Below, piece by piece: positions 24,332 to 35,489 of a stretch of DNA of 64,000 bases. The translations under genes and the position numbers were made by a program. The notes under the pieces were generated by a model, which was not told the origin of the DNA, ran no database searches, and saw nothing but the letters and a program-made list of their open reading frames with translations. Position 1 is the first letter of the stretch; every line of letters begins with the position of its first letter. The stretch is from Przewalskia tangutica (taxonomy: Eukaryota > Streptophyta > Magnoliopsida > Solanales > Solanaceae): the NCBI GenBank assembly GCA_029844215.1, contig CM056723.1, positions 92,186,790 through 92,250,789 of the forward strand, written 5' to 3'.

Positions 24332-26988
24332 AGTCTGTGAGTACCCAGTATGTGGCGAAATTGCGTAATGAAATCACATTTCATCATTTATAAAACCATT
24401 TACGCAATAAGTGCTTGATTATGTCAAGTAAGGGGCGCGTGTCCTCGAAATCATCACTCGCATGCGTAACTATGGGTCTCGCGCCCGTAATATCAATCAT
24501 GCGTGGAACCCGCCGCCATCGGCGATACATGGCGTAAAATAACACCCGTATGTGTACGAACACTAGATCTGCTGCGTCGTCAAGCCGATCGGGCGAGTAG
24601 AATAGCGACTACGGATCAGAAAGCTAGTCATAAAACTTCACGGGCCAATGCGGAAGCTAACTACGGATCAAAACTAGCCACGCAAATGGCGAGGCAAGTA
24701 TCTTAAGCTAACGTGCGAGCCTCTGAGTCTCGCGAGATATGGCCAGAGGCAAGTATCTTAAGCTATCTGCGAACTGTAGATACGAGAAATGACCGGGACA
24801 AGTATCTAAAGTGTGCTGTAACCACGTGTACAAATCAAGCGTGATCACTCGTCGCGGCAAGCTTCATGGATTAGCGGTCCGTGGACTAATAACATAACGG
24901 GAATTTAACCGCCAATGACGCGTGCCGGCGTCTTACGCCGGTATAAGCGTAGCGTGGAACCGTCCTAGTGGGCGCGTATGCGTGGACCATCAGCGTGTCG
25001 GTATGTCCCGAGGAAATAACAAGATAATACTCAAAGTGGGCGCATGCAGTGGGCCGCAGCGTGTCGATATGTCGAAAAGAAACAACAAGATAATACTCAA
25101 AGTGGGCCAGCGTACTCGTGGACCATCAGCAGCGTCGGTATGTCAAAGCAATCAATCGGATAGCGAGGCCCTCCGTGAGAAGCGGTGGCGTAGAAATACA
25201 ACACTTGCGCAACAAAGCTATCACAACAAGCATAGACAAGTTCAGCGTGCTTTCATTTTATGTCAACAATCAGGGTTTGACCCCAAATACTAATTACTTT
25301 CATTCTTTCAAAAGACCTCTTTTTACGTAAAAGCCATGCGATACTATCACTCGTAGTATCAAAACACATTTTCTTTTCAACCAAATTACTACACCTGGAA
25401 AATCTTTACAAGACTTTTAAAATCTAGTACTTTATACTTTTTAAACCAAGTGCTTTACAGTTTTAAGATAACATCAAGTATGATTTTAAAACCCCGTAAC
25501 TTACTCTTTTCAAAACAAGTAACCCATACTTAAATCAAGTTACTTCTCCTTTTCCGAAATCAAGTCGTTTATAAGTAAAGTCTCTTTATCTTTCAAAATC
25601 AAGTCTCTATTTTATCTTCATAAAGTCGTTATAACTAACTTCCCATAAAGCTATTATAACACTTTATGTTTTAAATAAACCAAATTTATTTCACCATGCG
25701 TCGTCTACAGTACTATATAGTTCCAACAATCGTGCTCAGTATAGAAAGAATCACGTACCTCTTGGCAATCCACAAGCCAAGTCGGTATGCGATGCGTGAA
25801 CAATCGCTTTATAATAACGCAACATAACTATCAACTTCTAGTTCTCTTGTAGCATATTCTAAGTATACGGTTCCTTATTCTACGGAAAATTGGGCGCCTC
25901 CCACCCCACGTAACGCGTCGATATCCTCATATGAGGCACGCTGCAAGCGACAACTCGAGGGATTACCGCCTCTGGGCGTGTACAAAGCGCCAGCGATAAT
26001 ACTACATAAGTCTCACGTAAATACGGTCAATGTAAATCTGATTCAATTCTTTTTAAACATCCTTCCGTAAATCTTATACTCGATTATAAACTCTACGACA
26101 TGTAATATCGATTACAATAGGAGGACATAGATCATTACCTCGATAAGCCCAAAATTATCCAAGATTTATAAGTCGATCACGAGAAGCGTTTAGCTCTTAT
26201 CACTTACGCTCGATCCGCTCAGCAACCATTAGAAGTTTCTAAACAACTTCTCCTAACACTTCATCCAACCTATGAAGATTTTTCTAGGGTTTCATTTTGC
26301 GACTAAAGGAATAAAGTAGTATTTTCGGGCTCTTATGTTGGGATTACTTTAGAATTCTACTAGGGATACTAGGCTAACATATTTGGGATTATACAACAAT
26401 TGAAGTATTTTCTACACAAGTGGGGGGGTGGACGAGAGCTTGACTAAAGGGAGGAGTATATTTTTGCCTTGGAAATCTTTAAGTGTGGATGAATAAAGTC
26501 TTGCATCAAGGGGTATTTATAGAGAAATCAAAGGCTAGGATGAGAGCAAGTGTGTGGTGAGATTGGGGACAAGTGTGTGTGGGTCCCGCTACCATGTCTA
26601 CCAAAGAAGAAGACAAGTGGCTTGCCACTTGTAAGGCCATTCGGCCAAGGTGGCCACATGGGGTGACACGTGTAAGCCCTGCTAAATCAAAATATTTCAT
26701 CTTAGAAAATATCAGTAATGCCAAAAATCTCGAAAATAAAGTGGGCCCATAAAGCGTAAATTTTCCCGTGGGTCAGCGTGACCAAATCGGAAATAAAATT
26801 CCATAATTCTATTATATTCGAAGTCCAAATACCAAATCAGGAATTCAATTCCCGTTAACGAACCTTTTTCCTTACGTAAAATCAGGAAATTTTTAGTGAA
26901 AAATCACGTCTTTCTTCCTTTCCAATATTCTATGCGTATTCTCGTCGTGCGTCCTCACATACGTACCACGGAACTACGGGGTGTAACA
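24332..26988 (-). repeat. E4 3' LTR, incomplete
   Basis: LTR start TGTTACACCCCGTAGTTCC on minus at 26988. TATA box (+ strand TATTTATA) near 26513-26521. Conserved leader motif with CCTCGATAAGCCCAAAATT at about 26140. A ~75-bp unit repeated about three times at 24960-25145. The terminal part of the LTR is absent and the E3 LTR abuts instead. Confidence 0.78.
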
Positions 26989-27002
26989 TTCTTCCCGGCA
27001 GA
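26989..27002 (-). promoter_or_regulatory. Polypurine tract of E4
   Basis: + strand TTCTTCCCGGCAG, a degraded purine tract on minus, followed by the conserved AACATTCGTGACAAATGTT-like block. Confidence 0.65.
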
Positions 27003-27850
27003 AACATTTGTCACGAATGTTCCTTACAAGTCTCCAAACGTCTTTGCGTCGGTATAGTCTTCACTACCGCTTACAAAGCCGATCATGCCACGATGGCGAG
27101 AATATAACATGCGCGCAAAACCCAAATCCAAGCGCGAGGAATCACCTCTAACATCACAAAAGCTCCACCCGTGGGCTAAAGGATACTCGCCGCATCTTCG
27201 CTTCCAAAGAAATGATCACCAGTTCTCGTAACACGTATTGCAACTTTTCTTACTCGTCGTACCGCTTCCGTACACGAACTCTACATAGTACCGTTCCATA
27301 CTTGATTACGCTTCAATTTCCACAACTTTGGAGTTACTACCTCGAACATGGTCATTACTAGTTTCGACTTCCACTACGGCCATTCGGCCTTGCGACCGAC
27401 ACGGTGAGCGGCGTCTACAAACTCATACGATGGCTACCTAGACTTTGGGCCTAGCACCCTCGTGACCCTATCACATAGCGGGACCACCACAAATTTACCT
27501 TACTTCTTTCCGGGCTGCGGGTTGACCCTGTCAGCCTCGGCCCGACCCGTTTATTGCGCCAAACTCTTTTGTTCCTCGATCAGGAACAATCTTACTAATT
27601 CACATCACAGCTACAACTTCTATCTCACACTACTCATGGAATTATCACACTAATACACCTATGAATATAATGAACTCGACAAGATCACATGAAATCCTTT
27701 ACTCAAGGCGGCCTTACGTAAGGTCTCGGCGTGTAATATTCTAAGGTTCACAATTCCTGTCTCGCACTTACCTTCTCAACTAACCATGTTCTCTAAATCA
27801 CAACTTACATAATGCTATCGGAACATACACTTAACATAAAATTATCATAA
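27003..27850 (-). other. E4 post-gag noncoding region
   Basis: No coding potential. Carries the family's conserved 3' block at about 27370-27520, including the short inverted repeat GGCC-ATTC-GGCC at 27378-27389. Confidence 0.6.
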
Positions 27851-27859
27851 TACGCATAC

Positions 27860-28742
27860 TAACCTCTAGAGGGTTAGGAATATACCTGTAATTACTGCTT
27901 TCCGCTTTGTCGCTCTAAGCATAATCACCTTACTGTTGGCGCATAGCTATAGAAGGCGATGAACCATGCGATCCGAAGGCCGAGTCCCTACATCGCGCTA
28001 CCTGCAGTGGACAATTTCTGCAAAATGGCCTTGCTGGCGCATGTAAAACAAGCCTGCGAATCTGTGACACTCACGCGTGGGGTTTACCTGCCCAGCCACA
28101 GGTCGGGGTGGCCATCGTCCAACACCCCTACTCCCGAAAACACAGACCCTTGAAGCCACGACCTGCTCACGAATACCTGGATGCCACTGAAAGCGTGAGG
28201 ACCACTCTGTACTGGCGGAGGCGCATAACTAGTCTGCTGCTGAGGCGGTCCGCCTCGAAAGTTAACAAAGGACCCTGCTGTCCTGGCCTTCTTCTGCTGG
28301 TATTGGTCAATCCGTCGGCCTCTCCGTTCCTTACACCCAAGTGCATAAGCTGCATGCGGGCAATGTCCATGCGGTGAAGAGCTACTCGAGCAACTCTCAC
28401 TATGTAATCATCGAGCCCTGTGACATAGCGGTGCACTCTGTCCTCCATGTCTGCCACTAAAGCGGGGACGTACCGAGTCTACATTGTACTCCCAAACCGT
28501 CCGCCCGTTCTGTCTCAACATCAAAAATCTATCGGCCCGAGCCCTCCTCATCTGCGGAGGCAAGAAATGGTTAAGAAACGCCTCTGAGAACTCGTCCCAA
28601 ACAGTGAGCGCATGCTCCCAGGGATAGTTCCGTAGATCAAACGATCATTGGTATCACGCGCGATGTGCACCTAATACCACCGACTCTGTCTCAGGCTTTG
28701 ATCACTCTCATGATCATTGCAGGTATCGGATAAACTCACGAG
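27860..28742 (-). pseudogene. gag: E4 gypsy-type Gag, partial
   Basis: Minus-strand blocks in order from high coordinate: VWDEFSEAFLNHFLPPQ (about 28610-28560), DMEDRVHRYVTGLDDYIV (about 28450-28400), HRMDIARMQ, FEADRL (about 28255), then a knuckle relic RQQGHFAE..HC near 28020. Frames are better preserved than in E2 and E5: the segment 28457-28167 is open for 96 codons. The N-terminal half of Gag is missing because the sequence joins pararetrovirus DNA at 28742/28743. No protease or RT follows toward the polypurine tract. Confidence 0.8.
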
Positions 28743-29165
28743 GATATTTAGGATGCATACATGTTTACAAGTGAGAGCCTTAAATAGGCCTCGAATGAAC
28801 TATTCGTCCTAACACGTGGGCGGTTACATTTAAAACAAATGGGCGGCTAAGATTACATGACCTTTACTTTTCCGAAAGGGCAAGCGTCTTATTACCTTTA
28901 AAGTCCTTTGTCTTTTACGCTTTATGTAAACTTTCTTTGGCTCTTTCTTTTACGAAGAGGCAAATGTAAACTACCTTTATTGGTTTTGTCCTTTGCTTTG
29001 CGAAAGGGCAAATGTCACCATCTATTGACTCTTGCTTTTACGAAGGGGCAAGCGTCATTTGCTTTATCTTTTGCTTTTGAAGGGCAAGTGTCCTTTGCTT
29101 TTCAGAAAGGGCAAGTGTCGCTTTCTGCTTTATCTGAAGGGACTTCTTTGTTGATGCGCTTTGCG
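28743..29165 (-). promoter_or_regulatory. Pararetrovirus promoter P1 (end of B2)
   Basis: On minus: six copies of a GACAYTTGCCCTT-type enhancer unit between 29125 and 28868, a G-box CACGTG at 28813-28818, and a TATA element CCTATTTAAGG at 28779-28790. The promoter stops just after the expected start region, at the junction with E4 (28743). Confidence 0.72.
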
Positions 29166-29765
29166 TGGCGGGGTTACCTTTTTGACTTTATGTCATGTCT
29201 CTATTATTTTGTTGGCGTTACGGAGCCTGCTTTTTGTTTTCTTCTTGACTTACTGCAGGGCGTTAATGCACGATGTTATACGGAGAAGCGCTTTATGGAT
29301 GGTCTATGCCAAAAATGTCTATGGAACTTATGGTGCCATAACAAATGTTTCGAGAATTTCGTTAAATCATTATAGATCTAAAACACGGTTTTCAAAATCA
29401 ATTTTTGATAAAGATTTATCGATCTTTAAAATCGATGTTTTGATAAGAGACTCGTAAAACTTCAAAATCAATGTTTTGACAAAGACTTATGAAAGTTACT
29501 CATAAAACTTCAAAATCGGTGTTTTGATAAAGACTACGTAACAATGCAGGATTGTTTACGGTTTATTCTAACTAGCGGCTTATTTTACCAATGATACGGC
29601 GCAGGCCGCTTCTTTCGTGCTTTCTTGATAGTAGCTTTTACTTATTCTTACCAATGATATAGCGCGAGCCATTCCGACCTTCGTGCTTACTCAAATGGTT
29701 TGATCTGTTGTGTTCTAAAAACCACATTTATTCGACCACTCGATCCGTTGTTAAAGGATTTATAT
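29166..29765 (-). other. 3' noncoding region of component B2
   Basis: Lies between the protease end and the enhancer array, colinear with 58023-58601. It contains imperfect ~60-bp repeats with AAAATC...TTTTGATAAAGA (29390-29540) and two ~68-bp units with ACCAATGATA(C/T)(A/G)G (29580-29700). No gene seen; in particular no RT. Confidence 0.65.
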
Positions 29766-32020
29766 AAGGAAATATGAGATCTTCTCCATAGTGGTAGTGT
29801 AAATGCAAATGCAGTTTTTCAGTATATGGCAATATACGGGCTAGGAATGGTGTTCCTAAAATGATTTCCTCGATTATATCCTTGGTTATAATGAAGTTGT
29901 TTGTGAATGCAATGTTTTATTGCATCTGAAGTGCTTCGAAAGTTTATAATTAATTTCTATATCCTCACTTTGTGGCGGAATATAATCTATCGTACTCTTG
30001 TTTAAGTACACGGTAGGGATTATACCTTGCGAATCTGATTTTGATCTGCTCACGAATCTAAAAGTGCTATTCTTTCGATAGCAAAATCTTGATAATTAAC
30101 TTAATTGGGACATGGTAGCTTATTGCTCTAGCCACTAGATATTAAAGTTAATCCTGAATCAGCATTATTATCTGTTTCTTCATCATCTTGATTATCAGTA
30201 ATTATCTGTTTAAAAATAGACGATGTTTGGGGATCTTACGCGAGATCAGGACTTAGTTTTGACCGGTGTTTGATTTCTAATGGTGAGCCTTTTATTTATT
30301 CGAAGGATTTCTTCCTTCAGATTCGAGACTTCTTTTATTAAGTCTGGTAATGAAGTACCTGATTTAGAGTCTTTAAATTTATCAAAAACTCTTTTCATGT
30401 CATAGGGCTCTATAATCCCTTTTTCTTTTTTCTGATTAATGACAAGCTTCTTGAGCTCTTTTAAGTATTGCTTTTTAAAATTGTCGTCATCGATGTGATC
30501 GACCATGTCAAAGAAAAACTCTTGGCTGCTATTTGAGATAACGCGATTATGCATTTTAGTACATGTGCAGATTTTCCCAGTACATTCGCAGTCAAAGCTG
30601 GAAGTGGAACTATCTGAACTGTAACCCAGATCCAGTGATCCATCGTCACTGTAAAAACTGTCTGAAGACTCTTCAGAGCTTTTATCAGACTGTTCTTCAT
30701 TTAAGATTGTAAACAGTTTATCTTTTATCTTGGGATCAATTCCCAACAGATTAATCTTATCTTTCCTTTTATCAGGTTCTTTGCATTTATTGGCCATGTG
30801 GCCTGCTTTACCGCAATTCCAGCAAATTCCTTTTACTTTCGTATTTTTGCTGTTGCTTTCTTTGTTATACTTCTTTTTATGAGTATAATTCTTTTTATAC
30901 GCTTTGGAGCGAGAAATGTTATGATTCTTTTTCACTCTTTTGATGCTCTTTGATGGAGCAGAAATCTTAACATAGCCGAAGTCTTCGCAGAAACTTCCTA
31001 ATTCTCCTTTGGTGGAGTATTTTTGTATCTGGTTATTAAGCTTTATAGAATTACATAATTCTAAGCCTGTCATATTAATATAGCTGATTAAATCTCCATA
31101 TGTCATGATTGCATAGGGAGTATCACCATTGTGGCATCTCCTGATATTGGTTCTTACATACCGTGAAGAGTTTAGGCAAACCAGCGATAAATCTTTCTTT
31201 CGATAATCATGGTTACAATCGAATTGTAACATGACTTTGTTAAGAAATATATCTTTATACCATTTAAAATCGTGTAATTTTGGACACGTTAGATTATTAA
31301 GGATCTACAAACTTGTCTTGGAAAAGTTTTGGATCACGACAAAATGCTTCCGTCTGATTATAACGGGGTTGAGGCATCCTTTGTGAACCGTTAGTAAAGC
31401 GTTATCGATGTTCCTTATTTGGATTGTGGTAGTAGCATTCATGATGCTTGCTTTTTCAATATCGAATAGGAAGTTATCCGCAATTTTTAACATTCGGTGA
31501 AGCGGAAATTATGATTGATCTGAGTTGAGCATCGTCGGTATGTGTTTTATTTTATAGCGGTTAAGCAGACTCCCGTTTCATGGAGTACTTTAACAACTTG
31601 TCCGGACATGCGTCAATGTTCCATTCATGGATTTCATCACCGAATAAGTGGTGGGGTGGAATTCGTTCTTGAACAACATATGCAGGAGCGTCATTGTTTA
31701 TAAAAATTCTTTTTATTATTGGTTAATTTTGATATTTTATTAACCTCGATTTTATTACTCGAACTAGAACCTTGCTTAACACCTTGCGGATTTGTCGGGA
31801 TGTTTGAGTTGATCCTTGAGACTTTCATCTCTTTGAACTTACTCTTGATTACATCTAGCGGATCATCTTGATTTCCTTCCGAATTTTGGATGGCTTTGCT
31901 TGCGGGAATCTTAAAAAGTGGTTCGGATAAGGTTTTCTCTTCCGACCGTACTGGTGTATTCCTGAAGGTAGAAACATTACTTGCCTCTGAAATTTGGTTA
32001 GAGATAACATGTAACAACTG
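29766..32020 (-). pseudogene. Component B2 coat protein-protease, decayed
   Basis: Same gene as 58602-61048. The segment 31232-30246 stays open for 328 codons, including the zinc knuckle CWNCGKAGHMANKC, the acidic Ser/Asp stretch and the ECTGKICTC motif. The N-terminal part (31493-31305 and 32017-31691) and the protease (30245-29766) are shifted. In the protease the DSG active-site region is still recognisable at nucleotide level near 30050 but out of frame. Relative to B1, most differences are small indels at CTG, CAG and CCA positions. Confidence 0.85.
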
Positions 32021-32029
32021 GTTGGTGTA

Positions 32030-32510
32030 GTTGTTACATTGCGAGAATCTTATTAATATAAATCAGCATGTGTGATATCATTAGGATCTTTTATATCTCT
32101 TTTAAAAGGAGTGGCGGTTAAGACTTCGCAGATTAGCGGGAATCTTTATCTGTTCTAAGGGGGTATTCTTGACTCAGCGGTTCTTTCACTGTGAACCATT
32201 TTTACAATGGTACTCGGACAGCATCTGTCATTATGGGTTTATCGGTGATTTCAAACCACGAAGAATTCTAGATTTGCTCTAACATTGTTCATGTCTTTTA
32301 TCGAGTTTCTTTAAACACCTTCCTTTCACTAAGTGAAAAGGTGCTTACATACCATTTTCTTTTAATGGCGTGCTCTGGATCTCTCCGTAATTTGTCGATA
32401 TAAGGCGATCGATTTTAAAATCGTAGAACTTCTCTAATCATGCCCAATTGTCTCCGCGTGCATTTCACTACGGTGGGGCTGCGATCGTTCTATCGATTGG
32501 TCGATAGTAG
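32030..32510 (-). pseudogene. Component B2 X domain, decayed
   Basis: Nucleotide-level counterpart of the open X domain of component A (56659-57138). Blocks for FKIDW (near 32415) and KRKWY (near 32358) are visible, with frameshifts between them. Function unknown; it sits between MP and CP. Confidence 0.6.
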
Positions 32511-32513
32511 ACT

Positions 32514-33414
32514 TTAGTGCGATGACGAATAGTCTACTCCCTGAACTTTTCGTTCGGTTATAGTTTCGCCAGAATTATCAGAATACTCTTCATCCTCCCG
32601 GGGTTTGGAAGAAGATGCACTGAAAGAGTATCTTCCATTAGATCTTAAAAATTTTAAATCAATTGAACCATCCAAATGCTGGATTATTTGTTCAATATCA
32701 GAACTCTCTGGTTCTATCTTTGGTTGGGTAATAGCATCGAAGTGCCATTCATCTTTTGCTAAAATTTCATTCCATTTTAGCATTCTTGGAACAAAGATGT
32801 TACTATGTTCTGGTTTGCTTCCATAAGCATGGTAGCACCTTTCTTGCTAACTAGTTTAGCTTTTGGAGCTAAGGTAGTTTTCATTGCTTTGTAATATACT
32901 CGTATATTATAGCTATTTCTCTTGTGTTTATCTTCTTGTTCATATTCTTCGTTTTAATGTTTAACGTTAAGGTATCCATAACGTTACGATCATTAATATC
33001 TCTTGAAAAATTTGGGTATGATTAAAATAAAGCTGGACCTGCAGCTAAATTACTTTGTAGAACTCGGTGAGGAATCATCAAAGTTTAATAACCTTGCATC
33101 TCTTAGTAAAGAGGCGGATGGAAGTATCGAGACTGATCGATACAAGGCTTTCTGACAATTTGTACCAAACCTATGTGAAGGAAATTAAATTCCTTTTATA
33201 TACATTTTATATCTTGATAGATAGCAATTTAATAATCTCTTTTGAGTTATTAATAGCTCACGTGGATTCTGAGTTTTGATATTATAATTTTTATAAAATC
33301 AAACTTTCTGTTCATAAGCAGTCTGAAAGATTCTTTTGGAATATTCCAATTACGTAAATCTTTTCAACTTTGTAATCTTTGAAGTTGCTAAGTTTTCTTA
33401 TTGATTTCATTCAT
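32514..33414 (-). pseudogene. Component B2 movement protein, broken
   Basis: Colinear with the B1 movement protein. The start codon context (ATG at 33414) is conserved. The C-terminal 89 codons (32783-32514) are open, from MLKWNEILAKDEW through an acidic Ser/Glu tail. The middle part is frameshifted in the core. Viral movement proteins modify plasmodesmata for cell-to-cell spread; this copy is not intact. Confidence 0.72.
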
Positions 33415-33419
33415 TCTTA

Positions 33420-34082
33420 CTAGTAAGAGCGTGTGAGTCTTACTAAGTATTCGGATATGGTATCTACTGCTAAGTAGCTAATCCTTCTTCTTAACTCTTG
33501 ACTTGCGTCTAGCTCAATTCTTTTCGATGATTATTTGCGGACTATAGTTGGCGGTAAGAATCTAACCACAGAGTAGTGCAGCGGTATTATAATATTCTAC
33601 CTCTACAGAGTTTCTTTTAACGATTTATTAATATCATAACTTGCTATGACTATATCAATTATCGAGAATTATATTCTCTTATGTAATTAAACTACGGGCC
33701 GTCTTCGTTTATAAACTACTTGGTTTTATAACCAAAGGAGTTTGTTGATAGCGTGGAGACTACAATCCTTTTCTAGAAATTTTGTTCTAACTTGTTACTA
33801 GGCTTTTAGTCTACTCTTTTCTTATTCCTTCTACTACTTAATAGTACTCTATCTTAGTTGTCTACACTAGTTCTTGTTCTTTCTTTACCTAAGTGGTTCT
33901 CTATCCTAGTTATCGACACTAGTTCTTGTTCTTAATTACTTAGCGATTCTTATCCTGGTTGTCAACACTATTTCCTATTCTTTTTAATTACTTAAGCATT
34001 TAACATATCTGTTCATCGACACTTTCTCCTACGATCTTGGCGACATCAGCGGTATTTTCACGCCTACTACCTCGGCATAAAG
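33420..34082 (-). other. B2 small 5' ORF remnant and truncated leader
   Basis: 33710-33420 matches the small 5' ORF of B1 and A, but the start codon is lost (CAT to CGT on +). The leader above it keeps the ~60-bp repeats with CTAGTTGTC(G/A)ACACTA (33840-34010). At 34082 the sequence jumps from CTACCTCGGC directly to ATAAAGTGTGAATAA. Compared with B1, about 350 bp including the primer-binding site are deleted. Confidence 0.65.
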
Positions 34083-34650
34083 TGTGAATAAAGCGGAATA
34101 CTAAAGCAGATCAAAGCAGAATCAAAACTTTAAAATATAAGAAAATAACTCTAGTTTAAAATAAACTTACAATTTTATTCAAAGCATAGAGAGAGGATCT
34201 GGTCAGGCAAGGAAGAGAGAGGGGATATTTAGGATGCCTATGTTTACAAATGAGAGCCTTAAATAGGCCTCGAATAAACTATTAAATCTAACACGTGGGC
34301 GGTTACATTTAAAACAAATGGGCGGCTAAGATTACATGACCTTTACTTTTGAAAGGGCAAGCGTCTTACCTTGAAAGTCCTTTGTCTTGTTACGCTTTAT
34401 GTCATTTGTCTTTGGCTCTTTCTTTTACGAAGAGGCAAATGTCATTGTCTCTTTTATGGGTTTTGTCATTTTGCTTTTGCGAAATGGCAAATGTCACCAT
34501 CTGCTTTACTTTCGACTCTTGCTTTTCCGAAGTGGCAAGTGTAAACTTCTGCTATCTGAAGGGGCGAGTGTCCTTTGCTTTTACGAAAGGGCAAGTGTCA
34601 CCATCTGCTTTATGTCGCTTTACGGAAGGGACTGCTGTCATTATTCTTTG
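34083..34650 (-). promoter_or_regulatory. Pararetrovirus promoter P2 (between A and B2)
   Basis: On minus: enhancer units between about 34640 and 34350 (six to seven copies of GACAYTTGCCCTT-like), G-box at 34292-34297, TATA element CCTATTTAAGG at 34259-34270, a CT-rich start region, and a polyadenylation signal AATAAA at 34174-34179. Then the position where the primer site should be. This order (promoter, short R region, poly(A) signal, PBS) is the caulimovirid intergenic layout. Confidence 0.75.
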
Positions 34651-34903
34651 AGAGTGCGCATCTGCGTGAGCTTGTGCAATTCCTCGGGAATGAGCATGTC
34701 GCGTTATACATTTATTTGTGGTTGGATTCCTTCTTCGTCCTCTAATCTTGCGGAGCTTATGACTTCATACGGTTTACGATTTAGAACGTGAGGTTTCTCC
34801 TGAGGAAGATGGACTTCTTCTTTCTGGTTTTACTTTAAGTTCTTCCCTGGGTTTTGGGCTCCATCCTTTAATTCTGATGGTCTTGCTTAAATAACGGATC
34901 TGT
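34651..34903 (-). other. Spacer between downstream ORF and promoter P2
   Basis: About 250 bp with no gene motif. May include the true C-terminal end of the downstream ORF beyond a frameshift, since the minus strand stays partly open. Confidence 0.4.
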
Positions 34904-35476
34904 TTATCTCACGGATGTCAAATGACGATTAATGATATACGAAATTCTTTTATTAAAAAAGAACTTGCATAACTTAATATGTTCTGGTAAAGTAGAGATC
35001 TGTTGTTCCTCTTGGAAACTCTTATATTTATCCTGGAAGCTTGAAGCTACCACCTGTAAATTTCCTCCAAAGATGCTCGCGTTCGTAGAACCATGCAGGA
35101 ATAACTTTCTCTTTAATCCATACGCATATTTGATGAACCAAGTGTGGGTATTTGGCCTAACATCTGAGAAAGTTGAACCATGCATCCTTATAATCATACC
35201 AATTATAGGCTTGCGATGCATGAGTCTGGATAATGGTATGCGGGTTTGTAGGTGATCTACATACCAATTAAATGGACTTAAAATCTTTTTAATGGTAAAC
35301 TTGGAATACTCAATTCCGTCTGTTTTATCAAAATACTTGTGTTCGACTTCTATGGAGTCGGTATCAACTAAAATAAACTCATAGTACTTCCTAGTTTTTA
35401 GGGAGTCTTGAGTATCCACATCTTGGTGAGTGCGTATACGAGGTTTTAGCAAATCTTGTACCACTAAAATTTTCAT
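34904..35476 (-). CDS. Component A downstream ORF (ORF2 position), unknown function
   Basis: 190 codons, open, starting MKILVVQDLLK at 35476, about 25 bp below the previous ORF. It contains YYEFILVDTDSIEVEH near residue 31, then FTIKKILSPFNWYVDH, and HTWFIKYAYGLKRKLFLHG near residue 110. The position after RNase H is where florendoviruses carry an ORF2 of unknown function and where some other genera carry the translational transactivator. I see no decisive TAV motif. It is present only in component A. Start choice is the first ATG of the open frame; upstream extension is possible because 35764-35498 is also open. Confidence 0.6.
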   Translation of the reverse strand: MKILVVQDLLKPRIRTHQDVDTQDSLKTRKYYEFILVDTDSIEVEHKYFDKTDGIEYSKFTIKKILSPFNWYVDHLQTRIPLSRLMHRKPIIGMIIRMHGSTFSDVRPNTHTWFIKYAYGLKRKLFLHGSTNASIFGGNLQVVASSFQDKYKSFQEEQQISTLPEHIKLCKFFFNKRISYIINRHLTSVR

Positions 35477-35489
35477 CTTGTTTGTCGAT

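Larger units (their letters stand above)
24332..28742 (-). mobile_element. E4: gag-only long-LTR element, 5' part lost
   Basis: Read on the minus strand: gag remnant (28742 to about 27860), conserved noncoding block, polypurine tract, and 3' LTR starting at 26988 and running down to 24332, where its last ~400 bp are missing. The element is cut in mid-gag at 28742, where the pararetrovirus array begins; its 5' LTR would lie beyond that array. Confidence 0.78.

Noticed and set aside
24922..25293. 123-codon open frame on +
   Set aside because: Antisense to E4 and formed by the ~75-bp repeat of its LTR.
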